From the NCBI GenBank assembly GCA_963575745.1, contig CAUYUJ010015840.1, positions 219,501-283,500 of the forward strand: a stretch of 64,000 nt of DNA, written 5' to 3'. The position numbers were made by a program, and so were the translations under genes. Source of the stretch: Prorocentrum cordatum. Lineage: Eukaryota > Sar > Dinophyceae > Prorocentrales > Prorocentraceae. Shown here piece by piece: positions 10,566 through 22,960 of this stretch (its first letter is position 1; each line of letters begins with the position of its first letter). Under the pieces are notes generated by a model. That model was given only the letters and a program-made list of their open reading frames with translations, made no database searches and was not told the DNA's origin.

Positions 10566-11241
10566 TCGGGCCGTTCTGGCCGCGCGGTGGCGTCACCATG
10601 AGAATCCTGAGGTGGCCCGAGGCAGCCTGGATTTGAGGTTCACTCCCCCCGTGGGCTGTTTGGTGACACGATGACTCGGCGGGGCCGATTAACAGACAGT
10701 GAACTGGAGGGAGTAAACAGCACTGGAGAGACAACTGGCCAAACAACAACTGACAACACATAACACGTGACAGCAGTCCGCATACACCTTCGCAGCCTTG
10801 CGCCCCCAAAGGGGGCCGGCGGATTGTTGTTGATTTGCATTTTCAATGTAAGTTTTATTCGCATTGTTAGTCTTAGTCTTAGGTTTCTTCTCCCCCTTCT
10901 TCTTCTTCTTCTTCTTTTTCTCTTTATGAATTTTTATTTTTTTCTCCTTAGTTTGTTGTTTGTTTTCTGTAGATTCCTGTCGCCCATCCTGCTCCCTGGT
11001 GCAGCGGCGGTTGGCGCCCGACCGCGGGGCGCCGCATGGGACGCCACGGGCGGCAGGGGCGGCGAGGGCGCGCTGGCCGTCGTGTCTGGAGAGGTCGTCT
11101 GCATCGACCTTGCGGTCGGGGGGTCCTTGGCTGGGTGGCGCGGCCGCGGCCGCGCGCGGGGCGGCGAGACCCTTTGCCCTCGGCCTCGCGCTCGTCTCCT
11201 CCCTTCTCAGGCGGGAAGAAAGCACACAGGCACAATGAGGC
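10566..11241. other. Unassigned sequence with a CTT microsatellite
   Basis: 10885-10925 is a (CTT)n/T-rich run. 10960-11220 is GC-rich with open frames on both strands. Its + frame ends just before the Z element. I recognise no product. Confidence 0.3.
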
Positions 11242-11386
11242 TTAAGTCGGGCCTGTCCCTCTACAGGGGCAATAATCAAACATATTTTTTTTCGGGGCGA
11301 TGTTGGACTATTTTTGAGCGTTTTTGAATTTTTCTGAATTTCTAAACGTTCGCCCCAAATCCGCCTGTAAGGGGCCAGGGTCGACC
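11242..11386. mobile_element. MITE-like element, family Z, copy 1
   Basis: It starts TTAAGTCGGGCCTGTCCCTC and ends with CCGCCTGTAAGGGGCCAGGG-TCGAC, an inverted partner. About 145 bp with an AT-rich interior (TTTTTGAGCGTTTTTGAATT). The best-preserved copy is at 61719-61873. No coding capacity. Confidence 0.75.
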
Positions 11387-11489
11387 TACACCTAGTCGTC
11401 GATCCCCAGGACAATATGGGAAGATATGGGAATCGGGGGTAAGACAAAAGTTCCAGAAAATATGGAACACGATTGGGAGTCCTGGGGTT

Positions 11490-11600
11490 TGTATATATAT
11501 ATATAGGTTTGTGCATATGTTGATGCATGTGTATGCACTTATATACATGTTTGTATGTATACATCTATATATATGTGTGTGTATATGTGCGTGTCTCCTC
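11490..11600. repeat. TA/TG-rich low-complexity tract
   Basis: TATATATATATAGG then alternating TGTATGTATACATC and TATATATGTGTGTG, making several short palindromes (TGTATACA type). Confidence 0.8.
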
Positions 11601-12589
11601 GGCGAGGGGAGGCAGCCGCGGGTGCTCAATTGCGGTCAAGACGCCAGCCACAACGAACAGGGCTCGGAGGGAGCCCGAGGTCAACCGGGGTGGGTGTTCG
11701 TCCCGTCCTCTGCAGACCGCCCCAGAGGAGAGGGGAGCGGTGTGCGCATCTCGCTCGTTTGTATGCCCGCTTGGGTTGACGGGTGCTCTCTCGACAAACC
11801 TTCTTTTTCGAGAGTCATGCCGTTTGCTGTCGTGTATTTCGGGCGACCCACTGATATTGTCCAGGCCATCTCGCCCATTACGCCCGCAAGGAAAAGGCGG
11901 AGGGGCGAGAGGGATGGACAGGCGGAGGAGCTCCTCAAGGATCTTGTTGTTCCTCAGGCCCTTCCATGATTCGCACGTCATGGGCTGTCAGTTTGGTGCT
12001 CGTTACGATCTGGCTGCCTCCAGCGGGCTGCCTCATCTTCCACGGTGGTTCATCCAGCGTTCCTCGCGCACCCAGGCGGTTTTGGGGCCTAAGAGGTCGT
12101 TTCGTTCCTTGCTTGGCGTTCTTTGTTTTTGTCCTCACTTGGGCACAAAAGACTGGTTCGTTCCCTGTTTGGCGCTCCCTCTGGTAATTGGTAGCTTGCC
12201 TGTACCCGTCGCGCGTCGCGGGGGGGCGGGTCGGTTCCCTAGGCGGCTCCCTTCGTGCACCTGCGCGGTGTCTGGGCTTCGCCGCCGTTCGGGGGCAGCG
12301 TTGGCTCTGCCAGAGAGGGCCCCTCGTCTCTTTAACGGTGGACCAACTTCAAGGAGTTCGGTTGCGCAGCGTTCGTTGCCAGTCTCATGGTATGAGGTTT
12401 TGGGTAACTCATGTGAACTCCCCGCGCATTGCTCATTGCTCATTGCTCCTCCTCCTCCTCCTCCTCCTCCTTCATTCCTTCTCCTTGTAGATCACTCCTC
12501 CCTGTCGCATCCCGAGGCCAGTTGTTTAGGGCGGGCCGGGCGTTTCGCCTGAGACTTCCTCACTACTTATGATTCCGAAGCTTAACAAG
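11601..12589. other. Unassigned sequence
   Basis: No recognisable gene. A + frame at 11966-12187 begins with a signal-peptide-like hydrophobic stretch (AVSLVLVTIWLPPAGCLIF), but the same region holds a short internal direct repeat (TTCGTTCCTTGCTTGGCGTT near 12100, TTCGTTCCCTGTTTGGCGCT near 12158) and I would not call it a gene. A (CTC)n run lies near 12445-12475. Confidence 0.2.
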
Positions 12590-12945
12590 TGACAGTTGTT
12601 TCACAGATGGAGGGCGGTTCCTTTTCAACATGTGGCTCTCGCTTTAGCGCCGCCACGCAAATCCTTTATATATTTATTTATAACTGCAAGAGTTTCACGG
12701 ACTGATGGCGGTTCCTTTTCTACATGTGGCTCTTGCCTTAGCACCGCGCACATGTGTTTAAAGACGTGCAAGGGCTTCACGGATTGAGGGCGGGCCGTTT
12801 TCAAAATGTGGCTCTCGCCTTCGCGCCGTGCACATGTGTTTTAAACAGTTGCAAGAGTTTCACGGGTTGAGGGCGGTTCCTTTTCAACATGCGGCTCTCG
12901 CCTTAGCGCCGCGCTTATTCGTTGTAAACATTTGCAAGAGTTTCA
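12590..12945. repeat. ~88-bp tandem repeat, 4 copies
   Basis: Units carry GTTTCACGGATTGAGGGCGG, then TTCCTTTTCAACATGTGGCTCTCGCCTTAGCGCCG in diverged form, and a variable AT-rich joint. The ACATGTGGCTCT core recurs near 12630, 12722, 12806 and 12893. Confidence 0.8.
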
Positions 12946-13915
12946 CGGATTCCCATGATCAGCGTACCAGAAATGGTGTTTAGGAACAATTCATGGTTAT
13001 GCGGGCGCAACAGTTATGTGGATTCGCACGGTTGGAGTCCAAAATATGGCGTTCTGGCACGACTCCGGATCGTCAAGTCGCATTGGTCAGATTGATACGT
13101 GGCGTGGGATCCTGAGAATAATGGTTTGGCATGCTTCAGGATCTTCAAGCGGTTGTCTTCCAACGAGGCAGTTCCCTCAATGGAAATGAACCGTTGTGGG
13201 GGCCTATGAAGAGGGAGCTTGGAGGGATGGTTAATTCCAACATCGTTGATGACTCTTGGTTTTACACTGGTCCTCCTCCTCCTCCTCCTCCTCCTCCTCC
13301 CTGGCAGCCAGGCGTCCCCTGTGGCGCCCGGCTGTTTGCAGGGTGGCGCCCTTCCTTCTTACTTGCGTTGAATGGTCGGGGGGCCTCGTCTATCCTCCAG
13401 GAGTGGTACCCTTTCTTCTACCGTGCGGGGGTCGATACGGGTCCGACGCAGATTTGACGTGGGTTCGACGCAAATTCGACGTGGATTCGATGCGAATTAA
13501 TTCGACGAGTGGATTCGACGCGGCGGATAGCAGCGCGACGGGTCAGACAGTGTCCCCCGAAGACGCAATTTGAGGTGCCCCGTTGCTCCACATACTGCGC
13601 TGGCTGGCGCTGGTGCCCAGCGAGAAGGTGTCTGCCCACCAAAGGTCGCTCGTGTTTTGAACAACGGAGCAGCCCTGGGCAAGAGCATGTACGCAGCTAG
13701 CTTGCGATGTGCTTCCGGTGGTGGTGATGGTGGAGATGATGATCTGATGATGTTGTGGTGGTAGCGATCATGATAGTGATGATTACCTAACAGCGAAGAC
13801 TGATAGGTTTTAGGTTTCTAGTGGTGTCAAAAGAGCTCACAGATCACTCCACAGGGGGGTCCGGGCAGGTGTTGGGAGTTGCCGGGCGGCAGGGTGCCCC
13901 GCTCGTTTTTCACCA
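12946..13915. other. Unassigned sequence with a CTC run and a TTCGACG mini-array
   Basis: 13270-13300 is (CTC)n. 13440-13525 holds five or more degenerate copies of GTGGATTCGACGCGAATTC-type units. 13715-13760 is GTGGTGATGATG-like. No gene is seen. Confidence 0.4.
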
Positions 13916-14490
13916 ACAGTCACACACTTCGTGCTCTTCGAGTTCCCAGAACTCCATTCCCAGGCCACATTCTGAATAACCGGATGCAACAGTCACACAC
14001 TTCGTGCTCTTCGAGATCCCAGAACGCCATTCCCGGGCCACATTTGAATAACCGGATGCAACAGTCACACACTTCGTGCTCTTCGAGTTCCCAGAACTCC
14101 ATTCCCGGGCCACATTCTGGAGGGCCGGATGCAACAGTCACACACTTCGTGCTCTTCGAGTTCCCAGAACTCCATTCCCGGGCCACATTCTGGAGGGCCG
14201 GATGCAACAGTCACACACTTCGTGCTCTTCGAGTTCCCAGAACTCCATTCCCGGGCCACATTTTGGATGCCCGGAGCCAACTGTAGGCCACTTCGTGCTC
14301 TTCGATTTCCCAGAACTCCATTCCCGGGCCACATTTTGGATGCCCGGAGCCAACTGTAGGCCACTTCGTGCTCTTCGAGTTCCCAGAACTCCATTCCCGG
14401 GCCACATTTTGAATGCCCGTAGCCAACTGTAGGCAACTTCGTGCTCTTCGACTTCCCAGAACTCCCATTCCTGGGCCACATTTTCAGCAG
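13916..14490. repeat. ~73-bp tandem array, about 8 copies
   Basis: Units read ACTTCGTGCTCTTCGAGTTC, CCAGAACTCCATTCCCGGGC, CACATTTTGGATGCCCGGAG, CCAACTGTAGG or, in early units, GGATGCAACAGTCACAC. The first half keeps the GGATGCAACAGTCACAC joint and the second half GAGCCAACTGTAGGC, so two subfamilies sit side by side. ORFs on both strands are produced by the repeat. Confidence 0.9.
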
Positions 14491-14494
14491 GGGC

Positions 14495-15680
14495 AAGAGC
14501 ACGACGAGGAGGTGGACGAGCAAGACCAGGAGGACGAGGACGAGCAGGAGCAGGACGAGGAGCAGGAGGAGCAGGAGAGGAAGGACGAGCAGGAGGAGGA
14601 GGAGGACGAGCAGGAGGAGGGGAGGAGAACCAGGAGGAGGAGGTACGACCAGGACAAGGAGGAGGAGAGGGAGGCGGCGGAGGAGGAGGGGAGGGGGTGG
14701 GACTACAGGAGGGGCGGAGGTGGAGGAGGAGGAGAGGAGGAGGAGGAGGAAGGGAGTAGGAGGAGGAGGATGGGAAGAGGAGGAGGAGGAGGAGGAGGGA
14801 GGAGGAGGAGGAGGAGGAGGAGGTACGAGGAGGAGGAGGAGGAGGGGGGGGGAGAGTCAGGAGGAGGAGAACGTAGGGGACCACCAGGAGGAGGAGGAGG
14901 CTGGAGGAGGAGGAGGAGGAGGTGGAGGAGGAGGAGGAGGAGGAGAGAGCACCAGGAGGAGGAGGACGAGCAAGACGAGGAGGACGAGAACGAGGACGAC
15001 CAGGAGGAAGAGGAGGAGGAGGAGGAGGAGGAAGGAGAGGGAGGGGGAGGGTACTTCCAGGAGGAGGGGTAGGGGGAGGAGGAGGAGGGGCGGAGGAGGA
15101 GAGGGAGGAGGAGGACGCAGGAGGAGGAGGAGGAGGAGGAGGGACGAGCGAGGAGGAGGAGGAGGGGGGGGAGAGTACCAGGAGGAGGAGAACGCAGGAC
15201 CACAGAGGCGGAGGAGGGGAGGAGGAGGAGGAGGAGGAGGAGGAGGAGGAGGAGGAGGAGAACACCAGGAGGAGGAGGACGAGCAAGACGAGGAGGACGA
15301 GAACGAGGACGACAGGAAGAGAGAGGAGGAGGAGGAGGAGGAGGAGGAGGAGGGGGAGGCTACCAGGAGGAGGAGGAGGGGAGGAGGAGGAGGAGGAGGA
15401 GGAGGAGGAGGAGGAAGAGGAGGAGGAGGACGAGGAGGAGGAGGAGGAGGAGGACGAGGAGGAGGAGGGGGGGGAGAGCACCAGGAGGAGGAGAACGAGG
15501 ACCACCAGGAGGAGGAGGAGGAGGAGGAGGAGGAGGAGGAGGAGGAGGAGGAGAGGAGGAGGAGAGAGCACCAGGAGGAGGAGGACGAGCAAGACGAGGA
15601 GGACGAGAACGAGGACGAGCAGGAGGAAGAGGAGGAGGAGGAGGAGGAGGAGGAGGAGCAGGAGAAAGAGAAGGAGGATG
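14495..15680. repeat. 1.2-kb GGA/GAG purine tract
   Basis: Almost uninterrupted purine strand of GGA with scattered AC, CAGG and ACGAGC interruptions. Longer higher-order units repeat: CACCAGGAGGAGGAGGACGA followed by GCAAGACGAGGAGGACGAGA occurs near 14950, 15263 and 15570. The poly-Arg, poly-Glu and poly-Gly frames, and the poly-Ser/Leu/Pro frames opposite, are artefacts. Confidence 0.95.
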
Positions 15681-15904
15681 AGAGGCTGTGACTGCGACTG
15701 CCGTTGCCGCTGCGACTGTCATCGCGAATGCGACTACGACTGCGAGAACAGCAGAATTCGACAACTGGATTTTCATCTGAATCTTAAGGGGAATGCTTTC
15801 AGATATGCTTCTACACATCGCTGTTAGGTTGCTTTGCCGGGATAATTATTTAATCGCTTCGCTCATTCCGCCGGCCCGTATTGTGCCATCGCAGGCGTTT
15901 GCTT

Positions 15905-16640
15905 GCGCGTTCGTGGCCTCTTGGAGCCTCGGTGGGGCCGTTTGGGGCCTCTTGGCGCCTCTTTTTAGGCCTCTTGGAGAACTCGGGAGGCCTCCAGGGG
16001 GCCTCCTGAGCTCTCGTGACGGTCTCTTGGGGGGCTTTCGGCGGGCTCTTGGCGGTATTTGTTGGTCCTCTTGGGGCCTGGGGCCTGACGTTGTTGGTCC
16101 TCTTGGGGCCTCACGGGAGCTTATTGGGGCGTCTTGGGGGTGTCTTGGAGAGTCTCTTGGGGCCTCTTTCGGGGTCCTGGGCGCCTTCTGGGGCGGAGGG
16201 CTCGATTTTTCAGTTCTCGGTTCCCTTCTTGAGCCCCTCTTGGGCCCGTCTTGGGGCCTCTTGGTCCGCCTTGGGCAGCACTTGGGCCGTCTGGGGGGCG
16301 CTCTTGGGCCGCTCCGGGGCCGTCTTGGGAGCCTCGTGGGCCGTCTTGGAGCAGTCTTGAAGGCCTCTTGGGCCCTCTTGGAGCGTCCGGAAGCGAAAAG
16401 GCCAGAACGCAAAAAAACATAGAAAAAACAAATGAAAATCAACGATTTTGGCAACTTGGGGCCCTCTTCGGAGGCCTCTTGGAAGGCCCTTGGAGCGTCT
16501 TGGAGGCCTCTTGGGCTGTCTTGGGGCCATCTGGGGCGTCTTCGGGCGATCTTTGGCCGTCTCGGGCCTCTCTTGGACCGTCTAGAAAGCTTCTCGGGGC
16601 CCTCTTGGACCGATCTGGAGCCCTCTTGGACTCCGAAACA
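15905..16640. repeat. CTTGGGGCCTCTTGGG repeat block, copy 2
   Basis: Same unit family and same direction as 9945-10565, with an AT-rich island at 16390-16450 (AAAAAAACATAGAAAAAACA) in the same relative place as the island of copy 1. A separate short tandem of GGGACTTGCCG units follows at 16661-16717. Confidence 0.8.
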
Positions 16641-17330
<690 letters not shown>

Positions 17331-17589
17331 GGATGAGGTGAAGGGGGAGGGCTGATTCGTGATTCGCAATGTGGATGAGGGAGGAAGGATGCTGAGTCTA
17401 AGGGGTATTGCTACTTGGACCACCGCGGGGTTCGCTAGAAGGATTGGGGGGTCAAAGAAGATGCTAAAGTAGATGATGTATGGCCTGATCTCGCTCATAC
17501 GCGGGTCGCAGTCGCCTTAGTTGCTTGTGGGGGTTAGCGAACTCCGAGAGTTGCCAGTTCCCACTCAGACAGGACTTTCACCCCTCCCC

Positions 17590-17900
17590 TACAGCCACTC
17601 ACCTATATAAGCTCGGCGGCCAGGCCAGGTACAACTCACCTCAGCATCCGCATAGACCCCCCAATTCCCTTGGCACACTCCGCAGTGGTCCAAGCATGAG
17701 CACTCACGTCAGGGGCGGGCTCAGGAGAGAGTTGCCGAGAAAGCCTGACTGGGGAGGCGCATTTTCGAGACGGCCGCCCGGTCTGCCAGGAAACACAGCA
17801 TCATGTCCGCGAGCCCCTCCACCGCGCAGACGGAAGAGAGATTGGCTCAGCTGAGGGACAACAAGATGACTTTGGCAGAGTTTGACGAGTTCTTCCGTCC
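17590..17900 (+). CDS. Possible first exon of an unidentified gene
   Basis: The frame starting at 17803 (MSASPSTAQTEERLAQLRDN, then KMTLAEFDEFFR) is protein-like and non-repetitive. It is followed immediately by a C-run and a CCTCCTC pyrimidine tract that could be the start of an intron. A further short block (RNRDASALRIDVEPDALHTD, about 17950-18010) follows in another frame. TATATAA occurs at about 17612 but may be coincidental in a lineage not known to rely on TATA boxes. The family is not recognised and I could not join the two blocks with a consistent splice. Confidence 0.25.
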
Positions 17901-18119
17901 CGCGCGCGCCCCCCCCCCTCCCCCCTCCTCATGCCACTCGTCGGTCGAAACAGGGATGCATCGGCGCTACGCATCGATGTGGAGCCCGATGCTCTCCACA
18001 CCGACGTCGGCGATGTGTCGGTGTCTCTCGACGTCCTTCTGCGCTCCCTAGCCGTACCGCCCTTCTCGCCCTCGTCCTCCCGCCTCTACTTCCTCACCCT
18101 CGCTTCTCTTTGCTGAGAT

Positions 18120-19429
18120 TCGACGTCGCGAACACCTGCAATTTCGTAATATTACATATAGCTTTGTTATGCAGGGAGTGGTCTGCTCAGGTGTATGCAT
18201 TGACATTTGTAGGCGTATGCTCTTGTTTAGATGTGCATCGACACACATTGTAACCAGACAGCTGGAGCCCGAGACCCCATCGTTCTTTGGCATCTCTCCA
18301 GCAGCCGCGTTGATCAGTGAGGGCCCTCGGTCCCCGATTCCAGGGGAGCGCGCCCCGGGGACGCGAAACTGACGACGCTGCGACGACCGCATCTCCGGGT
18401 CACCCTCTCCCGCTCTCTCTCCCTGCCCCTGCCCCCGATTTTCAGGGAAGGGGCCCCGCCGGCGCGCGAGCGGATGCCCGCTTCCTTCTCGGGCGGGCCC
18501 GGCCCGGTTCCGTGCGGCCCCGCATCGGCGGCGGCGGGCACCGAGGGGCTGCGACGAAGGGCGTTCGCTGTTCGGGTCCTGCTGCGCGCGCCCAGGGCGT
18601 ACGCGAGGGGGTATAGGGGGGCGGCCGTCTGAGGAGGAGGGGGGGCGCCTCCTGGATGGCGGGGGGGGGAGGGCCCCTCGGGAGCCCTTCCTGGCTTCTC
18701 GGCGGCCTCCTTAGAGGCCTGCGGGCCCTTCTGGGCAGACCCCTGCCGCCCGAGAGCCCCGAGCGCCTTCTCTGCAGGCCGGCCCCCTTGCGCCACCCCA
18801 GCGCGCGCGCCGCCAACAGTCCAATCCTCCCCTGCCGGGAGGAAGAGCTCACACCTCCAACACGTAGAAGAAACATGCGAGAGTTTTTCGCCGTCCTCGG
18901 CCACCTCATAGGGACCCTTGCCAGGCCCTGGGGACGCCGAAAGTTCGCTCAGGATGAGTAGCTGCACCCAGAGCAATGGTGGGGCTTCTGGGGGCCCCGT
19001 CTTCAAACGTCAACAATCTAGTTACTGGATCTGTGTGGGCAGGACGGAGCAGGAGGAGCAGGCAGAAGGAGAGGAGCACGGGGCGAAACAGGCGGGGGAG
19101 ATGGAGACGGGAGGAGGAGTGTGAGGACCCTCGACCCTGGACCCTCGGGAAACGGAAAGCCCCCCTTCTAAGTTTCCCGTTCTGCTTCCGCCTCGGGCCC
19201 CGGAGGTCCCCGGGGCCCCTCCAGAAGCCTCGGCAGAGCCTCCTGGACACGGTCAGGTCCCAGCTCATCGATCCTCGAGGTCTGGGGGCAGAGCCGGGCA
19301 GTCCTCGGACCTCCCTGGACGTCCGAGTCGATGCAACGTGGATTGTCCATAGTCCGCTGGCCCCACAGGCCTCGACCCTCTGCCCAGGTGCCGTCCTGGA
19401 TGGTTTTATGTTCACGGTCCGAGGTCCGG
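18120..19429. other. Unassigned GC-rich sequence
   Basis: No gene is recognised. 18300-18900 has open frames on both strands typical of GC-rich DNA. Confidence 0.3.
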
Positions 19430-19608
19430 AGGAGGCAGAGGAGGAGGAGGAGGAGGAGCAGCAGCTGAGGAGGAGGAGGAGGAGGAGGAGGAGGAGCAGG
19501 AGGAGGAGGAGGAGGAGGAGGAGGAGGAGGAGGAGGAGGTACGGAGGAGGACAAGGACGAGGACGAGGACGACGACGACGACGCTGACACTGATGCTGAC
19601 GCTGACGT

Positions 19609-19644
<36 letters not shown>

Positions 19645-19712
19645 TGGCAGACGACGCCGACCCCGACGCCGACCCCGACGCCGACGCTCACTCCGACGCC
19701 GACGCTGACGCT

Positions 19713-19743
<31 letters not shown>

Positions 19744-19790
19744 CCTCCGCCGACGACGACGACGACGATGCCCACGCTGGAGAGGAGCAA
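19430..19790. repeat. GGA tract followed by GACGCC/GAC tract
   Basis: 19435-19545 is (GGA)n and 19550-19775 is built of GACGAC and GACGCC/GACGCTGAC units. The acidic (Asp-Ala) and Arg-rich frames are repeat artefacts. A related GACGCC tract is at 52439-52665. Confidence 0.93.
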
Positions 19791-20749
19791 CAAGAACCGG
19801 CGGGACTGACGAAACATATTGCCTGGAGGTCCATGCCGCTCCGTTCTCACCAATCCTCCTCTGACCTTCCAGGGTGCTCAAGAATAGCCCTTCAGGCCTA
19901 GACACCTCTGGACTGTTTGGAGCCTCGGCTGGAACAGAAGTTCCACGGCCTTCGTGTCACCTCGTAGCCATCCTGGAACGTCAGGGTCCCTCATCCCTCG
20001 TCACCCCCGTCCCCTGGGAGGGCCCTTCCCCTCCTGACCTCATGGGAGGGCATGCTTCGTTTTCGAGGCGAAGGCGGCGCCGCGGACTTGCAGGCGGACG
20101 CTGCTCTCCTTCGCCTCCGCCGCCTGCGCGGCCTCCGCCACGCGCAGCGCTGGACCCCGTCAGGGCTGCAAGTCGCGCTGTCCACATCCGCGGCGCTGCG
20201 GCAGGCCGATGCCGACCGTGCTGTCTGGTGGGCAGCGCTGGCGGATCTGCGGCCGGACGGGGAGCTTCTGGAGCAGGCGGAGGCCTAACGGCATGCTGCC
20301 CAGGCGGCGGCGCGGTCCCGGCGCAGGCAAGGATGGCGCCGCGGGGCCCAGGAGAGTCTGGCCATCGGGCAGGGCCGCCTCTATCGATTGATCCGAGGCG
20401 GGTCGACGTTGGAGGCAGAGTTGGTGCCCGACCCAGCTGCTGGCGCGGCGGCTGGCAAAGGAGCTGGTCGCCAGAGATGGCTTTTACCGCTCCGCGGTGG
20501 CCCAGCGGCGCGCCTCCGCCACTTCGAAGGGCCTTCGCGTTGCAGGCCCCCCGTGTGTGCAGCTCTGCACCAGGCGGCGTCCGCGCTTCGTCCTCGTCCG
20601 AGCTGCTTGCAGCGCCATCCAGCTACCGCTGCGCGAATGGTTTGGCCGTAGAGAGTTGAGCCCCAAAAAAGTGCACTGTAGCAGCGGCATTCGGCGCCGG
20701 CGACTCCCAGCGTTCCCCGAGCGGTTGCCTTGGGCGGCGGAGCTGGTGC

Positions 20750-21482
20750 CCTGATGCCGCGGCGGAAGAAGCCTGGCTTAGACGGATGGGCTGTGAAGGA
20801 GCTGCGGCTGCTGCCTGCGGAGCTGCACGGGTGGATCGCCGAGCTGTTCGAAGATGTCGAGGCCCGTGGGCGCTGGCCGAGGGAACCGGAGTGAAGCCCA
20901 GGGATGGCGCGGACCCCATGGGCAGGCGCCTGATCAGGGTCCTGCTGTGGGCGGCAGGTGGGGCCCGCCTGCTCGCTGGCGCTTGAGGTGGGCAGGCGAG
21001 GAGGTCCAGAGAGGCGCGGAGCAGCTGGCGTGGGAGCTCGCGCTGGAGCTGGAAGCGGCGGAGGCGCTGTCCGAAACAATCGCCAGGGAGGCACTCGACT
21101 GGCGGAAGGCGAGCGACCACATCGACTTGGCTTCCTTGCTGGGCATCTTGGCGCGTGCCGGCGCCCCTCAATGGGTGACGGCCCCAGCCTTGAGCGCCTG
21201 CGCGGGATCCGAGTCAGGCACGCTATCGGAAGGCCTTGGGATACCGCTTGCGGGATGCTGCCCGGCTGCGCTCTGCCTGTCTTCTTCCCGGGCGTCTTCG
21301 CACTGCCGTGGCACCGGCGCGCGGGAGAGCTGGGCGATCGGCTCCGGCGGCGCATCATCTACGCGAACGAGTCCACGTTGTGGGCGCGGGGCGGTCGGGG
21401 CGAGGCTGGCGAGGTGGACTCGTCGACAGCGCAGTGGCCATCACTGCTCTCCGCACATGGCTGGCGGACGAGACCTCTCTGA
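20750..21482 (+). pseudogene. LINE-A reverse transcriptase remnant
   Basis: The first frame (20753-20893) reads KKPGLDGWAVKELRLLPAEL then FEDVEARGRWP and a stop. This is the RT0/RT1 'APGxDG' region. The next frame has AWELALELEAAEA and ALDWRKASDHIDLASL, the position of the first catalytic Asp (usually DxxKCYD-like). A third frame gives MLPGCALPVFF and RRIIYANESTLWARG, where relatives carry Y-x-D-D. Here it reads YANE, so both catalytic aspartates are lost as well as the frame. Confidence 0.72.
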
Positions 21483-21599
21483 TCCCTGCTGGGCGCCAGT
21501 TCCGTCACCTCGGCGGTGGGCGCCGCCGTGGGTTGACGGGCATCTCGCTGTGCTGCCGGAGAGCGGTTTGCACGGATCCGGCCGCTCCCTTTGCAGTTC

Positions 21600-22400
21600 C
21601 GACATTTGCGCGTGCTGGGCGCCGCTGCCGGCACCTCGTCGGCCGACCTGCACGGTGCCTCGCGCGGCCGCCCGCCGGCGAAGGAACTGGCCGGGGTGCG
21701 AGCAGCGGCGCGGCAGGCCGTGCGTTGAGGCGGCTTGGGGCTGCCGCAGACTTGGTCTTTGGGGTCTCGAGCCCGACGTTTGGCGGGCCGCGGACGGAGC
21801 CCGAGCGGTTGGGCACGGCCGCGACGTTGGCCTTGTCGCCGCGGCCGCCAAGAGCTTTCCGCAGCTTGGGCTCGGCGCCGACGTAGAGCGTTGGACCAGC
21901 GTCCCGGCTTGCCCAAGCAGGTGGCGTCCAGCCGACCAACCGCTCCAGGCCACTCGCGCCGTGCTCCTCGAGGCCTGGGCGCGCCTGGAGGCGGCTGCCG
22001 TGCCGGGCAGGCGACCGGACATTCAGCCTGTCGCGCGTGGGATGGGCCGATGGGCGACCATGCGGCGGCTGGAGTCGGGGGCCCTAGCGTCGGACGCCGC
22101 CGGTGCCTTGCGCGCCGCTTTGTCTGGGAACGTCGTCATGGAATCGGTGGTGGCGAAGTGGGGCAATCCAGCCAGGTGCCCGCATTGCGGCGCCGCCTGC
22201 GAGGACCGCGAGCACCGCTTTTGGGCTTGCCCAGATTGGGGCGGCTTGCGCGGGGCGCCGACAGGGGCGCCGCTCTGGCGACGGCGTCGATTGCGCAGGG
22301 CGCGCTGCGCGCGCGGTTGCCGCCAGGTGTGGCGAACGCGGGCGCGCTGCAGACGGACGTCCGCCTTGCCGCCTTCGCCGAGAAGGTCGCCTGAGCCATG
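21600..22400 (+). pseudogene. LINE-A post-RT region with zinc-finger remnant
   Basis: Blocks AKELAGVRAAARQAV (about 21680) and LGLGADVERWTSVPA (about 21865-21910) belong to the C-terminal part seen in this LINE type. At 22175-22245 the frame reads CPHCGAACEDREHRFWACPD, a C-x2-C ... H ... C finger commonly placed after the RT of such elements, where it is thought to bind template RNA or target DNA. The frame stays open here for several hundred bases, so this is the best-preserved part of the element. Confidence 0.65.
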
Positions 22401-22609
22401 CCGCCTCTTCCGCAGATGCCCGCGCCGCCACTGCCGCTCAGGAGGGCTTGGACCAACAGGGCGCGCGGGCGACCACGGGGCCAGTTGATGGCCCGGGCGG
22501 GCTGGGGGCTGCGTCTGGAAGGGCCCTACTGCCTGGCCCAGGCGCGAGCGACTACAGCGGGCCGGTGGGCGCGGCGTAGACAGCGCAGCGGGCTGAGCTG
22601 ACCGCCGCG

Positions 22610-22960
22610 GCCCAAGCGGTCAGCATGGCGGGGGCGTCCGTGGAGGTCATCGCCTGCTTCGTCCGCAATGGCGCGGCCGCTCTGCGCGTTGCGCCTGCCA
22701 CCTGGAATCGGCGCGCTCCGATCTACGGGGGCGCGTCGCGGAGCGCAGCCGGAGCGGGCCCCTCGCGGCGCGTTGGATCAAAGCCCACGCGACGGCCGAG
22801 GAAGCGCTCGCCCGAGGGTGCCCGAAGAGGCCCGGGCGGCGGGCGGGCAACGCGGCGCGCGCGGACCCCGCGCCGCCACAGCCCGGCCACCGCCCGAAGT
22901 TCTCGCGGCGCCTGCCCCCCTCTGCCGCGGCGCCAGAGGACGCGGGCAGCGATGGGGGCC
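22610..22960 (+). pseudogene. LINE-A RNase H-like remnant
   Basis: The frame around 22625 opens with ASVEVIACFVRNGAAAL. After a frameshift, about 22760-22830 reads ARWIKAHATAEEALARGCP, matching the W-V-K-A-H-A/G motif near the C-terminus of RNase H domains. The beginning of the domain (first catalytic Asp) was not identified. 22960-23270 is GC-rich and unassigned. Confidence 0.55.

Noticed and set aside
14138-15592. A 484-residue minus-strand ORF rich in Leu, Ser and Pro
   Set aside because: It lies in the GGA/CCT tract and the 73-bp array. Its composition is dictated by the repeat and no unique domain is present.
17590-17625. TATATAA as a core promoter
   Set aside because: A single short motif in a lineage that does not depend on TATA boxes; kept only as a remark under the exon candidate.
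18314-19006. GC-rich minus-strand ORF of 230 residues
   Set aside because: No domain is recognised, opposite-strand frames are equally open, and Pro/Arg/Gly composition follows base content.
20381-22456. Long minus-strand ORFs opposite LINE-A
   Set aside because: They are shadows of GC-rich coding sequence; all recognisable motifs are on the + strand.
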